Assembly: GCA_900553185.1 (NCBI GenBank)
Contig: USCT01000001.1
Coordinates: 1-64,000 of the forward strand
Direction of reading: 5' to 3'
Source: an uncultured Bacteroides sp.
GTDB taxonomy: Bacteria > Bacteroidota > Bacteroidia > Bacteroidales > Bacteroidaceae
Length of the DNA stretch: 64,000 nucleotides
In this document: positions 8,932-18,729 of the stretch, in pieces
Position numbering within the stretch: position 1 is the first letter of the stretch
How the letters are laid out: every line of letters begins with the position of its first letter
The notes under the pieces: generated by a model
Database searches by the model: none
Told to the model about the DNA's origin: nothing
Seen by the model: only the letters and a program-made list of their open reading frames with translations
Position numbers and translations under genes: made by a program

Positions 8932-11340
8932 ATGAAAAAGTTAGTTGTGTCAGCATTGCTTCTTTCATTCATTGGAGGAGGAGTTTATGCACAGAAGAAA
9001 GCCCAGACACATGGGTATCCCATTGATCCGGTACCTTTTACTTCGGTAAAGGTAGATGATTCTTTTTGGGGACAACGTTTGAAGGCGAGCCGGGAAGTAA
9101 CGATTCCATTGGCCTTCAGTAAATGTGAGGAAACAGGACGTTACCGGAATTTTGAACTGGCGGCTCATCCCAGTGATACGACGAAAGTAACAGGTTACTC
9201 ATTTGATGATACGGATGTATATAAGACCATCGAAGGAGCCAGCTACCTGTTGCAGACGTATCCGGACAAGAAACTGAAGAAATACATTGACAGTGTATTG
9301 GTCATTGTTGCAGGGGCTCAGGAACCCGACGGTTACTTGTATACGGCCCGTACCATGAATCCGAAACATCCGCATGAATGGGCAGGCAGCAGACGCTGGG
9401 AAAAAGTAGAGGAGCTGAGTCATGAATTTTATAACCTGGGACACATGATAGAAGGGGCAATCGCTCATTATCAGGCCACCGGACAACGTAATTTCCTGGA
9501 TATTGCCATTCGTTATGCCGATTGTGTTTGCCGTGAAATCGGTGACAAACCAGGACAGCTGGTACGTGTACCGGGACATCAGATTGCAGAAATGGCATTG
9601 GCTAAGCTGTATCTGGTGACTGGTGACAAAAAATATCTGGATGAGGCTAAGTTCTTCCTTGATAAACGAGGATATACTTCACGTCGGGATGAATACAGTC
9701 AGGCACATAAACCGGTAATCGAGCAGGATGAGGCTGTAGGTCATGCCGTACGTGCCGCTTACATGTATTCCGGTATGGCCGATGTAGCTGCCTTGACAGG
9801 TGATACGGCTTATATTCATGCCATCGATCGTATCTGGGATAATATTGTGTCAAAGAAGCTTTATATTACAGGTGGTATCGGAGCTACCAACAACGGCGAA
9901 GCTTTTGGTGCCAATTACGAATTGCCCAACATGTCGGCTTATTGCGAAACTTGTGCGGCTATCGGTAATGTGTATGTGAATTACCGCTTGTTCCTGTTAC
10001 ATGGAGATTCCAAGTATTACGATGTCTTGGAACGTACCTTGTATAACGGATTAATCTCTGGTGTTTCTTTGGATGGAGGCAGTTTCTTTTATCCGAATCC
10101 GTTGGAGTCTATGGGACAGCACCAGCGTCAGCCGTGGTTCGGATGTGCTTGTTGCCCGTCTAACATTTGCCGTTTCATTCCTTCCTTGCCGGGTTATGTA
10201 TATGCGGTGAAGGATAGAAATGTATATGTGAATCTGTTTATGGGAAACCAGGCAGAATTAAAAGTCGCAGGTAAAAAAGTCGTTCTGAAACAAACAACCA
10301 GTTATCCGTGGAACGGAGATATAACCGTGCAGGTAGATAAGAACTCAGCCGGACAGTTCGCATTGAAAATCCGTATTCCGGGATGGGTACGGAATGAAGT
10401 CGTACCGAGTGACCTGTATACATTCTGCGACAATGTTCGCCCGAAATACAGTGTGAAGGTTAATGGTGAGGAAGTAAAATCGGAACTGGAGCAGGGATAT
10501 TTTACAATTGACCGGAAATGGAAGAAGGGTGATCAGGTAGAGGTACATTTTGATATGGATGTACGTACCGTACGTGCCAATAATAAGGTAGAAGCCGACC
10601 GGGGACGTATCGCTATTGAAAGAGGTCCGATTGTTTATTGTGCAGAATGGCCGGACAATGACTTTAATGTATTGAATACTCTTGTAAATCGTACTCCGAA
10701 GTTCAAAGTAGTCAGCAAGTCTGATCTGTTGTACGGAATTGATCAGATCAAGACACAGGCGCAGACACTGGAATATGATGATCAGGGACGTCTGACAGTA
10801 AAAGATCATACATTGACTTTGATCCCGTATTATGCATGGTGCCATCGCGGATCGGGTAATATGGCTGTATGGTTGCCGAATGAAGTGAATGCGACTCGCC
10901 CGGCGTCTGTACCTACACTGGCGTCAAAGAGTAAAATTGAAGCTTCTCATAAGGCTAGTTCTCTGTCTTCCATCACTGATGGACTGGTTCCGAAAGATGA
11001 GAATGACCGTACCATCCCGTATTATCACTGGTGGCCGAAAGAGGGAACTACCGAATGGATTTCATACGAATTTCCTGAATCCATGACTGTATCAAGTGCT
11101 ACGGTTTACTGGTATGATGACGGTCCATGGGGTGGATGTCGTGTTCCGAAGTCATGGAAAGTATATTATAAGGATGCGGCTGGTAACTGGGTTGATGTAG
11201 AAAATCCGGACCAGTACGGCGTAAAGAAAGGGGCTCCCAACACGGTTCGTTTTGATCCGGTCAAGACATCGGCTTTGAAACTGGAAGTGGTATTGCCTGA
11301 AAAGAACGCTTCCGGAATTTATGAATGGGAAGTTGAATAA
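8932..11340 (+). CDS. GH127-type beta-L-arabinofuranosidase
   Basis: Secreted enzyme of 802 residues; signal peptide about 1-20. The family releases beta-linked L-arabinofuranose, as found on hydroxyproline of plant extensins and in some pectic side chains. The cysteine-zinc active site characteristic of GH127/GH146 is visible: Glu330 (NYELP, likely acid/base), Glu339 and Cys341 (CETC), then Cys405, Cys407 and Cys408 (CACCPSN), of which Cys407 matches the nucleophile position. An (alpha/alpha)6 barrel occupies about 40-440, followed by beta domains; the last 140 residues look like a carbohydrate-binding jelly roll. I chose the ATG at 8932 over an in-frame TTG at 8923 because the signal peptide starts there. 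GH127 versus GH146 is not resolved. Confidence 0.92.
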   Translation: MKKLVVSALLLSFIGGGVYAQKKAQTHGYPIDPVPFTSVKVDDSFWGQRLKASREVTIPLAFSKCEETGRYRNFELAAHPSDTTKVTGYSFDDTDVYKTIEGASYLLQTYPDKKLKKYIDSVLVIVAGAQEPDGYLYTARTMNPKHPHEWAGSRRWEKVEELSHEFYNLGHMIEGAIAHYQATGQRNFLDIAIRYADCVCREIGDKPGQLVRVPGHQIAEMALAKLYLVTGDKKYLDEAKFFLDKRGYTSRRDEYSQAHKPVIEQDEAVGHAVRAAYMYSGMADVAALTGDTAYIHAIDRIWDNIVSKKLYITGGIGATNNGEAFGANYELPNMSAYCETCAAIGNVYVNYRLFLLHGDSKYYDVLERTLYNGLISGVSLDGGSFFYPNPLESMGQHQRQPWFGCACCPSNICRFIPSLPGYVYAVKDRNVYVNLFMGNQAELKVAGKKVVLKQTTSYPWNGDITVQVDKNSAGQFALKIRIPGWVRNEVVPSDLYTFCDNVRPKYSVKVNGEEVKSELEQGYFTIDRKWKKGDQVEVHFDMDVRTVRANNKVEADRGRIAIERGPIVYCAEWPDNDFNVLNTLVNRTPKFKVVSKSDLLYGIDQIKTQAQTLEYDDQGRLTVKDHTLTLIPYYAWCHRGSGNMAVWLPNEVNATRPASVPTLASKSKIEASHKASSLSSITDGLVPKDENDRTIPYYHWWPKEGTTEWISYEFPESMTVSSATVYWYDDGPWGGCRVPKSWKVYYKDAAGNWVDVENPDQYGVKKGAPNTVRFDPVKTSALKLEVVLPEKNASGIYEWEVE

Positions 11341-11348
11341 AACTGACA

Positions 11349-13604
11349 ATGAGAATAAATAATTGTTTATGGCTGTTAGGGTCTGTCCTGATGATGGAAG
11401 GGACGGCGATGGCACAGGGCACGGTTGAAGATTATAACCGTGCCTATGCCTTGCGCTCTGAATATAGCGCACAGCAGATTTATTATAGTGGGGTAGTACC
11501 TACTTGGGTTGCTGAGAGTGATAATTTCTGGTATGTGCGTCATACTCCGGAAGGTAACGAATACGTCCGAGTGGATGCCGCAAAGCAAAAGCGTGTACCT
11601 TTGTTCAACCAACAGAAAATGGCAGAAGCTTTGAGCCGTCAGACCGGGAAAACGGTTGAGGCCATGAAATTGCCGTTGCAACGGTGTCGGGTTACGTCTG
11701 GTATGGATACATTGCGTTTTGTTGCCGAGGGAATAAACTGGTGTTATGATATTCGTCGGAACCGGTTGAATCAGGAGGGGAAGGTACTTCCTCCACCTCC
11801 TGTCCGTCACTGGATGGAAGTGGACGATGAGAAAGAGGGAGAACCGGTCGTTTCTCCGGATGGAAAGTATGTGGCATACATCAAGAACGATAACGTATAT
11901 GTACGCGAACAGGCTACGGGTAAGGAAAAACAGTTGAGCCTGGATGGTACGTTGAGTAACTATTATTCAGTAAACATCCAGTGGTCACCCGATTCCCGGA
12001 AAGTGGCGGCGTGTCGTATTCGTCCGGTTGAGAAACGTTATGTTTATTATGTAGAGTCTTCACCAACCGATCAGCTTCAGCCCAAACTTCACAAACAGGA
12101 ATATGCAAAGCCGGGTGATGAATTGAGATTCAAGGTCCCTTGTATATTCGAGGTAGAAACAGGTAAAATTCTGATTCCATCGACCGAGCTTTTCAGTCAT
12201 CAGTATGAATTGAGTGGGCCGGTTTGGAACAGTGACAGCCAGGGTATTACATTTGAATACAACGAACGGGGACACAAAGTTTATCGGGTACTGGAGATGT
12301 CGGCAACGGATGGAACCGTTCGCCCGTTGATCGAAGAGAAGGAAGAGAAATATGTCAATTATCCGCGTATTTACCGCAATTATCTGAAAGACGGAAAACG
12401 TATCATCTGGTCGAGTGAGCGGGACAATTACAATCATCTGTATATGTATGACCGTGTTACCGGAAAACCGACTCATCAGATAACGAAAGGGAAATGGTAT
12501 GTACGTGAAGTCCAGTATGTCGACGAAGAGAATGAACAGATTTATTTTTCTGCCAACGGTATGAATACAGAGGAAGATCCTTACCTGATTCATTATTATC
12601 GTATCGGTTTCGATGGAAAGGGGCTGACGGCCTTGACTCCGAAAGAAGGTATGCATAAGGCCTGGTATTCTGAAGATCATCGTTACCTGGTAGATGTTTA
12701 TTCGAAAGTCGATCAGGCACCGGTAGCCGTGCTGCGTGATGCACGTGATGGACGGGTATTGATGCCGCTGGAAAAAGCGGACATTTCCCGATTGCTGGCT
12801 AACGGCTGGAAAGCACCGGAGGTGTTTACGGCAAAAGGGCGTGACGGGAAAACGGATATGTGGGGTATCATTTACCGTCCGTCGAATTTTGATCCGGCAA
12901 AGAAATATCCGGTTATCGAATACATTTATTCCGGACCGGGCGACCAGTATGTACCGAAAACCTTTTCATCTTATAACTGGTGGATGACTTCCTTGGCCGA
13001 ACTTGGTTTCATCGTGGTACAGGTAGACGGTATGACTACTTCTTTCCGTTCCAAGGAATTCGAAGAAGTGTGCTATAAGAACCTGAAGGATGCCGGTTTG
13101 CCTGATCACATTGCATGGATTAAGGCAGCTGCACAGAAATATCCCTATATGGATATTGACCGTGTCGGTATTTTCGGTTGCTCGGCTGGTGGACAGGAAT
13201 CTACTACGGCCGTATTGTTGCATCCGGAATTTTATAAAGCCGCGTATTCCGCATGTGGATGTCACGATAACCGGATGGACAAAATCTGGTGGAACGAACT
13301 TTGGATGGGATATCCGGTTGACGAGTCCTACAAAGCCTGTTCGAATGTCGAGAATGCCCATTTGTTACAACGCCCGTTGATGCTGGTAGTAGGCGAATTG
13401 GATGACAACGTAGATCCGGCTTCTACCATGCAGGTGGTAAATGCTCTGATAAAGGCCAACAAGGATTTCGAACTGGTAGTTATTCCGGGTGCTCATCATA
13501 CGATGGGAGAAGACTTCGGCGAGCATAAACGGTATGATTTCTTTGTACGTCATCTGTTGGGAGTAAATCCTCCCGCATGGGACAAGATTGAGCTGCCTAA
13601 ATAA
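11349..13604 (+). CDS. Secreted S9 prolyl peptidase, dipeptidyl peptidase IV type
   Basis: A 751-residue periplasmic or surface serine peptidase with a signal peptide (about 1-22), a beta-propeller (DPPIV N-terminal domain, about 90-470) and an alpha/beta hydrolase domain (about 500-750). The nucleophile is Ser612 in GCSAGG; the acid lies in GELDDNVDP and the histidine in GAHH (716-717). The family cuts dipeptides, usually X-Pro or X-Ala, from peptide N-termini. It starts 8 bp after the GH127 gene, so it is tied to the glycosidase operon rather than to general protein turnover. A second S9 peptidase in the window (30870-33314) is a paralogue in a housekeeping setting. Confidence 0.9.
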   Translation: MRINNCLWLLGSVLMMEGTAMAQGTVEDYNRAYALRSEYSAQQIYYSGVVPTWVAESDNFWYVRHTPEGNEYVRVDAAKQKRVPLFNQQKMAEALSRQTGKTVEAMKLPLQRCRVTSGMDTLRFVAEGINWCYDIRRNRLNQEGKVLPPPPVRHWMEVDDEKEGEPVVSPDGKYVAYIKNDNVYVREQATGKEKQLSLDGTLSNYYSVNIQWSPDSRKVAACRIRPVEKRYVYYVESSPTDQLQPKLHKQEYAKPGDELRFKVPCIFEVETGKILIPSTELFSHQYELSGPVWNSDSQGITFEYNERGHKVYRVLEMSATDGTVRPLIEEKEEKYVNYPRIYRNYLKDGKRIIWSSERDNYNHLYMYDRVTGKPTHQITKGKWYVREVQYVDEENEQIYFSANGMNTEEDPYLIHYYRIGFDGKGLTALTPKEGMHKAWYSEDHRYLVDVYSKVDQAPVAVLRDARDGRVLMPLEKADISRLLANGWKAPEVFTAKGRDGKTDMWGIIYRPSNFDPAKKYPVIEYIYSGPGDQYVPKTFSSYNWWMTSLAELGFIVVQVDGMTTSFRSKEFEEVCYKNLKDAGLPDHIAWIKAAAQKYPYMDIDRVGIFGCSAGGQESTTAVLLHPEFYKAAYSACGCHDNRMDKIWWNELWMGYPVDESYKACSNVENAHLLQRPLMLVVGELDDNVDPASTMQVVNALIKANKDFELVVIPGAHHTMGEDFGEHKRYDFFVRHLLGVNPPAWDKIELPK

Positions 13605-13642
13605 TAAGTAACACAAATCTGCAGAATGGGGAGGGTTTGTTT

Positions 13643-14407
13643 TCAGCCCAGTACAAAATTCCAGTATGTATTGGAATCGTCTGTACCGCTGAAACGAAAT
13701 CCTTCCCATTCGAATTTTTTTAGTTCTTCTGGGTCTTCTATCCGGTTCTTCAGGATATATCGGGTCATTTCTCCCCGGCACATCTTGGCATACACCACAA
13801 CGGTTGCCAGTTTCCCGTTTTTCCAAGTATGGAATTCTGGGGTGATGACTTGTACTTCGCGGTTTACTTTTTCCCAATCGAACAAATCCTTCATTTCTCC
13901 GCTGGCCAGGTTTATCAGGATACCTCCTTGCTTCCGGATGACTTCGATGAAGTAATCGGTCAACCGAGGTTTCCAATAGTCGAAGAAAGAGATTCCTCCC
14001 AGCTCCGGAAGTTTTACATCGCCTTCCAACCGATAATTTTTGATGGCATCCAGTGGGCGTAACAGACCGTACAGGAAAGAAGTGATGAGCAGGTGCTTCT
14101 GGGCGTATCGGAAATCGTCTTCGGTAAAATCCTTGGGATTAATGCGTTTGAATACCATACCGGTGTAGGAGAGCAGGGCAGGAAGTACTGGAGTTTCGTC
14201 TGAACAGAAATCCTGGTAGCGCAGGTAGTTGGTAGCAGCCAGTTTGGAATTGATGCGTAACAATTTCTCCAGTTCCTGGGTAGAGAACTGGGAAAGATTC
14301 AGGGCATGTTGTTTGGCTTCCGCTTCGAAATGGGGTATAGTGGTGAAAGGTACCCGTACGTTGGAACGGGCAGTCATGGTCTTGGCACAGGAAATGAAAG
14401 TAAGCAT
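13643..14407 (-). CDS. yaaA: Peroxide stress protein YaaA
   Basis: A 254-residue cytoplasmic protein of the YaaA/DUF328 family, which in Escherichia coli lowers free iron and protects DNA during peroxide stress. Family length and the conserved segments (N-terminal LTFISCAKTM, central YGLLRPLDAI, and INLASGEM) are all present. It converges on the S9 peptidase gene with only 38 bp between stops and no clear hairpin there. It diverges from the thioredoxin-like gene; the 92 bp between the two starts hold opposed promoters, including a minus-strand TATCTTTA near 14422-14429. Confidence 0.92.
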   Translation of the reverse strand: MLTFISCAKTMTARSNVRVPFTTIPHFEAEAKQHALNLSQFSTQELEKLLRINSKLAATNYLRYQDFCSDETPVLPALLSYTGMVFKRINPKDFTEDDFRYAQKHLLITSFLYGLLRPLDAIKNYRLEGDVKLPELGGISFFDYWKPRLTDYFIEVIRKQGGILINLASGEMKDLFDWEKVNREVQVITPEFHTWKNGKLATVVVYAKMCRGEMTRYILKNRIEDPEELKKFEWEGFRFSGTDDSNTYWNFVLG

Positions 14408-14436
14408 ATTCTTTTTGAGGGTAAAGATAGTAGATT

Positions 14437-14469
14437 TTGGGGATTCATCGAAAGTCTTTTTTATCTTTG
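14437..14469 (+). promoter_or_regulatory. Bacteroides-type promoter for the thioredoxin-like gene
   Basis: TTG at 14437-14439 and TATCTTTG at 14462-14469, 22 bp apart, match the -33/-7 pattern of the Bacteroides primary sigma factor. The start codon is 30 bp downstream. Confidence 0.6.
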
Positions 14470-14499
14470 TCGGAAAAATGATAAAAACGGATATTTATT

Positions 14500-15015
14500 A
14501 TGAGAACTATTAGATTTTTTAGTCTGTTGGGACTGATGTTGGTATTTGTGTTGGGAGTAAAGGCTCAGAATGTGGAGAAGCTGAAAGTAGGTGATGCAAT
14601 GCCCGCTTTTACGTTACAATCGGAAGTATATGGAGAAGTGACACCTGCCGATTTGAAAGGAAAGGTTGTCCTGGTCTCGTTGTTCGCTACCTGGTGCGGA
14701 CCCTGTCAATTGGAACTGGGACAGGTACAGAAGGTGTTGTGGCCGAAGTACAAGGACAATGCGGATTTCAAGCTTTTGGTGATTGGTAGGGAACATACGG
14801 ATGCCGATCTGAAGAAATATAACGAACGGAAGAAGTTCGCTTTCCCGTTGTATCCAGACCCAAAGCGTGAAGTGTTCTCACTGTTTGCCGATCAAAGCAT
14901 TCCACGTGTCTATTTGTTTGGCAAGGACGGCAAGCTGGTACATGCTTCCATTGGTTATACTGCAGAGGAATTCCAGCATCTCATGGAATGCATCGAGAAA
15001 GAGCTGGCCAAATAA
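14500..15015 (+). CDS. TlpA-like thioredoxin-fold protein, exported
   Basis: A 171-residue protein with a signal peptide (about 1-22, ending VKAQ) and a thioredoxin fold of the TlpA/ResA (AlkA-TSA/redoxin) group. The redox motif WCGPC lies near residues 65-69. It probably reduces disulfides or supports thiol chemistry in the periplasm. The gene has its own promoter, stands alone, and is followed by 330 bp without a gene that end in a strong terminator shared with carB. It is divergent from yaaA, which suggests, but does not prove, a joint role under oxidative stress. Confidence 0.88.
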   Translation: MRTIRFFSLLGLMLVFVLGVKAQNVEKLKVGDAMPAFTLQSEVYGEVTPADLKGKVVLVSLFATWCGPCQLELGQVQKVLWPKYKDNADFKLLVIGREHTDADLKKYNERKKFAFPLYPDPKREVFSLFADQSIPRVYLFGKDGKLVHASIGYTAEEFQHLMECIEKELAK

Positions 15016-15271
15016 TTTTGTTTTGTAGGGATTGAGATAAACGAATCCTTTGTAGAGAGGTTCATGGATAATTGTGGAGCGATTATTCGTGGACCTTTTT
15101 TATTTGTCAGCATTATAATCAGGCGGCTACAGGTTATAAATTTGCGGTAACGGGACAAGAATATTCCTTTTGCGTATAAAATCTGTAAATCACGCCGGTG
15201 TTTGTAGATTTTATCGGAATGGATCTGAATTCAGAAATATTCGAAACTTGTTATTGGGTGAAAGATTTATT
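15016..15271 (+). other. Gene-free stretch with a long hairpin, tlpA-like 3' region
   Basis: No coding sequence is seen here. The arms 15176-15184 and 15206-15214 pair perfectly over 9 bp, and pairing continues inward with G-T wobbles to about 15 bp. An isolated TAAATTTG lies at 15137-15144 without a good -33 element. Together with the terminator at 15272-15320 this could be a long 3' untranslated region or a small RNA. Confidence 0.4.
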
Positions 15272-15320
15272 GCATGAAAAAGGGGGAAAGTCTTGTGTGA
15301 TTCCCCCCTCTTTTTCATGC
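15272..15320. terminator. Bidirectional intrinsic terminator between tlpA-like gene and carB
   Basis: The arms 15272-15288 and 15301-15320 form a long GC-rich stem flanked by A-run and T-run segments inside the stem, so it can stop transcription from both sides. carB ends 27 bp away on the minus strand. Confidence 0.8.
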
Positions 15321-15346
15321 GGTTCGAGTGCGGTTTTAAAAACGGA

Positions 15347-18300
15347 TTACTTGTATTCCTGCCAGCTCTTGATCTGAAGATCTTCCAGTTTCGTCTCGCA
15401 GAAGGCTTCGATGAAGGCTTTTGCGAGACGTGCGTTCGTCATCAACGGGATGTTATGATCGATGGCGCCACGACGGATGCGGTAGCCGTTGGTCAGTTCT
15501 CGTTTGCTGTGGTTTTTCGGAATATTCACAATCAGGTCGAACTGGTGGTTGGCGATCATTCTCATTACGTTGTTTTCTGCATTCGGACGTTCATCCGGCC
15601 AGAATACCGGTGTAGTAGGAATGCCGTGTGAGTTCAGGAAGGTAGCGGTACCGGCAGTCGCGTAGATGTGATAACCTTTCTGGCTTAACATCTGGCTGGC
15701 ATCCAATAAGTCTACTTTTGATTTGGTGGCACCTGAGGAAAGCAATATACCTTTTTTCGGAATCTGGTAACCTGTTGCGATCAGGGCATTCAGCAGTGCT
15801 TCGTTGAAATCATCTCCCAAGCAGCCTACTTCTCCGGTAGATGACATGTCTACTCCCAATACGGGGTCGGCATTCTGCAGACGGGCGAATGAGAATTGCG
15901 AAGCCTTTACACCGATGCGATCAATATCAAAGGCCGATTTGTCCGGTTGGGTATACGGGGCGTCAAGCATGATGCGGGTAGCTGTTTCGATAAAGTTGCG
16001 TTTCAGCACCTTCGAAACAAACGGGAAGCTTCGTGAAGCGCGCAGGTTACATTCGATAACTTTTACTTCATTCCTGCGTGCCAGGAACTGGATGTTGAAC
16101 GGACCGGAGATGTTCAATTCCTGAGCGATACGGCGGCTGATTTTCTTGATCTGACGGGCTGTAGAGAAATAAATCTGCTGAGCCGGGAAAACCAAGGTGG
16201 CGTCGCCGGAGTGTACACCGGCATATTCGATGTGTTCCGAGATAGCGTATTCCACTATTTCACCCTGACTGGCTACTGCATCGAATTCTATTTCTTTTGT
16301 TTCCTGCATGAATTGCGAGATGACTACCGGATATTCCTTCGATACTTCGCTGGCCATTTGCAGGAAGCGTACAAGTTCTTCTTCATCGTAGCATACGTTC
16401 ATGGCTGCACCGGAGAGTACGTATGACGGGCGAACCAGTACCGGATATCCTACCTTGGCGATGAAACTCTTTACATCGTCCAGGCTGGTAAGTTCCTGCC
16501 AGGCCGGCTGGTCGATACCCAGTTGGTCGAGCATGGCTGAGAACTTGTTGCGGTTTTCGGCACGGTCGATAGATACCGGTGAAGTTCCCAGAATAGGAAC
16601 GGACTGGCGGTGAAGCTTCATGGCCAGGTTGTTCGGAATCTGTCCGCCTACGGAAACGATAACACCGCGCGGCTGTTCCAGATCGATGACATCCAATACA
16701 CGTTCGAACGAGAGTTCATCGAAGTAGAGACGGTCGCACATGTCGTAGTCGGTCGATACGGTTTCCGGATTATAGTTGATCATGATGGATTTGTAACCCA
16801 GTTTGCGTGCGGTCTGGATGGCATTCACCGAGCACCAGTCAAATTCTACCGATGAACCGATGCGGTAAGCGCCGGAACCCAGTACCACGACTGATTTTTC
16901 ATTCTTATAATAGTTGACGTCGTATCCTTCAGTGCCGTAAGTAAGATACAGGTAGTTGGTCAGTTCCGGATGTTCGGAAGCTACTGTATTGATCCGTTTT
17001 ACGGCCGGCAGGATGTTCAGTTTCTTACGGTAGGCGCGTACCTGCAGGTTCTCTTTTTCCATGTTTCCGCTCTTAGGCTTCAGAACGAAACGGGCAATCT
17101 GGAAATCGGAGAATCCCAGGCGTTTGGCTTCGCGCAGTACATCGGCCGGAAGTGATTCCAGTGAGTCGTAGCTCTGTAGTTTGGCCTTGTAATCGACAAT
17201 GTTCTTCAGACGTTCGATGAACCACGGGTCGATCTTGGTCAGTTCGAAAATACGTTCGATGGTATAGCCTTCTTCCAGTGCCTGGGCGATGGCGAAGATA
17301 CGGAGGTCTGTCGGGTTAGCCAATTCATCGTCCAGGTTATCGAAACGGGTGTGATCGTTTCCTACGAATCCGTGCATGCCCTGTCCGATCATGCGCAGAC
17401 CTTTCTGGATGATTTCTTCGAACGAACGTCCGATAGACATGATTTCGCCTACGGATTTCATGCTGGAGCCGATACGGCGAGATACACCTACAAACTTGGT
17501 CAGGTCCCAGCGTGGAATTTTACAAATAAGGTAATCCAGTGATGGAGCTACGTAAGCTGAATTCGGAGTTCCCATTTCACCGATCTGGTCGAGGGTGTAG
17601 CCCAAGGCTATTTTGGCGGCTACGAAGGCCAGCGGATAGCCGGTTGCTTTCGAAGCCAGGGCTGAAGAGCGGCTGAGGCGGGCGTTTACCTCGATGATGC
17701 GGTAATCGTCCGTATCGGCATTGAATGCATACTGGATGTTACATTCACCCACGATACCCAGGTGGCGGATACATTGGCGGGAGAGGGATTGCAAGGTAGT
17801 TACCTGTTCTTCCGACAGGGAGCAGGTAGGAGCTACTACGATGGATTCGCCGGTATGTATGCCCAGTGGATCGAAGTTTTCCATGCTGGCCACGGTAAAG
17901 CAGTGGTCGTTTGCATCGCGGATAACTTCGAACTCGATTTCTTTCCAGCCTTTCAATGATTCTTCTACCAGAATTTGTGGTGAAAAGGTAAAGGCACTTT
18001 CGGCCAGTTCGATGAAAGCTTCTTCATTGGGACAGATACCGCTACCCAGTCCTCCCAGGGCGTATGCCGAGCGGATCATGACCGGATATCCGATGCGGCG
18101 GGCCGCTTCGAGCGCTTCTCTCATGTTTTCTACGGCCTGGCTGATCGGAGTTTTCAGCGAAGCTTCGTTCATTTTCTTTACAAAAAGGTCACGGTCTTCG
18201 GTATCCATGATGGCTTCTACCGAGGTACCCAGTACTTCTACGCCATATTCCTGAAGTATGCCTTTCCGATATAGTTCCGTACCGCAATTCAGGGCAGTCT

Positions 18301-18571
18301 GTCCGCCGAAAGCCAGTAAAATACCGTCCGGGCGTTCTTTTTTGATGATTTCGGTTACGAAATATGGATTGACCGGCAGAAAATATACCTGATCGGCAAT
18401 GCCTTCCGAAGTCTGGATGGTTGCGATATTAGGATTGATCAATACGGAGCGGATACCTTCTTCGCGCAATGCTTTCAATGCCTGTGAGCCGGAATAGTCG
18501 AATTCACCGGCCTGACCGATTTTTAAGGCACCCGAACCGAGCACCAGTACTTTTTTTAAGGATTTTTTCAT
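15347..18571 (-). CDS. carB: Carbamoyl-phosphate synthase large subunit
   Basis: Makes carbamoyl phosphate from bicarbonate, ammonia (from glutamine via CarA) and two ATP, for pyrimidine and arginine synthesis. At 1074 residues it has the full family length: two homologous ATP-grasp halves (about 1-550 and 551-930) and a C-terminal MGS-like allosteric domain. The N-terminal motifs VLVLGSGALKIGQAGEFDYS and, in the second half, VVLGSGAYRIGSSVEFDW are hallmarks. carA is not adjacent. The gene is divergent from trpS, with 158 bp between start codons. Confidence 0.97.
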   Translation of the reverse strand: MKKSLKKVLVLGSGALKIGQAGEFDYSGSQALKALREEGIRSVLINPNIATIQTSEGIADQVYFLPVNPYFVTEIIKKERPDGILLAFGGQTALNCGTELYRKGILQEYGVEVLGTSVEAIMDTEDRDLFVKKMNEASLKTPISQAVENMREALEAARRIGYPVMIRSAYALGGLGSGICPNEEAFIELAESAFTFSPQILVEESLKGWKEIEFEVIRDANDHCFTVASMENFDPLGIHTGESIVVAPTCSLSEEQVTTLQSLSRQCIRHLGIVGECNIQYAFNADTDDYRIIEVNARLSRSSALASKATGYPLAFVAAKIALGYTLDQIGEMGTPNSAYVAPSLDYLICKIPRWDLTKFVGVSRRIGSSMKSVGEIMSIGRSFEEIIQKGLRMIGQGMHGFVGNDHTRFDNLDDELANPTDLRIFAIAQALEEGYTIERIFELTKIDPWFIERLKNIVDYKAKLQSYDSLESLPADVLREAKRLGFSDFQIARFVLKPKSGNMEKENLQVRAYRKKLNILPAVKRINTVASEHPELTNYLYLTYGTEGYDVNYYKNEKSVVVLGSGAYRIGSSVEFDWCSVNAIQTARKLGYKSIMINYNPETVSTDYDMCDRLYFDELSFERVLDVIDLEQPRGVIVSVGGQIPNNLAMKLHRQSVPILGTSPVSIDRAENRNKFSAMLDQLGIDQPAWQELTSLDDVKSFIAKVGYPVLVRPSYVLSGAAMNVCYDEEELVRFLQMASEVSKEYPVVISQFMQETKEIEFDAVASQGEIVEYAISEHIEYAGVHSGDATLVFPAQQIYFSTARQIKKISRRIAQELNISGPFNIQFLARRNEVKVIECNLRASRSFPFVSKVLKRNFIETATRIMLDAPYTQPDKSAFDIDRIGVKASQFSFARLQNADPVLGVDMSSTGEVGCLGDDFNEALLNALIATGYQIPKKGILLSSGATKSKVDLLDASQMLSQKGYHIYATAGTATFLNSHGIPTTPVFWPDERPNAENNVMRMIANHQFDLIVNIPKNHSKRELTNGYRIRRGAIDHNIPLMTNARLAKAFIEAFCETKLEDLQIKSWQEYK

Positions 18572-18663
18572 ACTATAGATTTATTAGATGTTATTAAGCA
18601 AAGGGATGCACAGTGTCTCAAAAACACTCAGTTGCATCGTTCTATGCAAAGAAACGATTTATT

Positions 18664-18694
18664 TTGAAGAAAACAAAGTAATTGTTTATCTTTG
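18664..18694 (+). promoter_or_regulatory. Promoter of trpS
   Basis: TTG at 18664-18666 and TATCTTTG at 18687-18694 with a 20 bp spacer: a close match to the Bacteroides -33/-7 consensus. The trpS start codon lies 36 bp beyond, giving a short leader. Confidence 0.7.
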
Positions 18695-18729
18695 CTGCAA
18701 TTTATAAACGAACGAAACATAACAGACCC

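Noticed and set aside
15347..18571. Search for carA next to carB
   Set aside because: No small-subunit gene is present on either side; separation of carA and carB is common and not noteworthy by itself.
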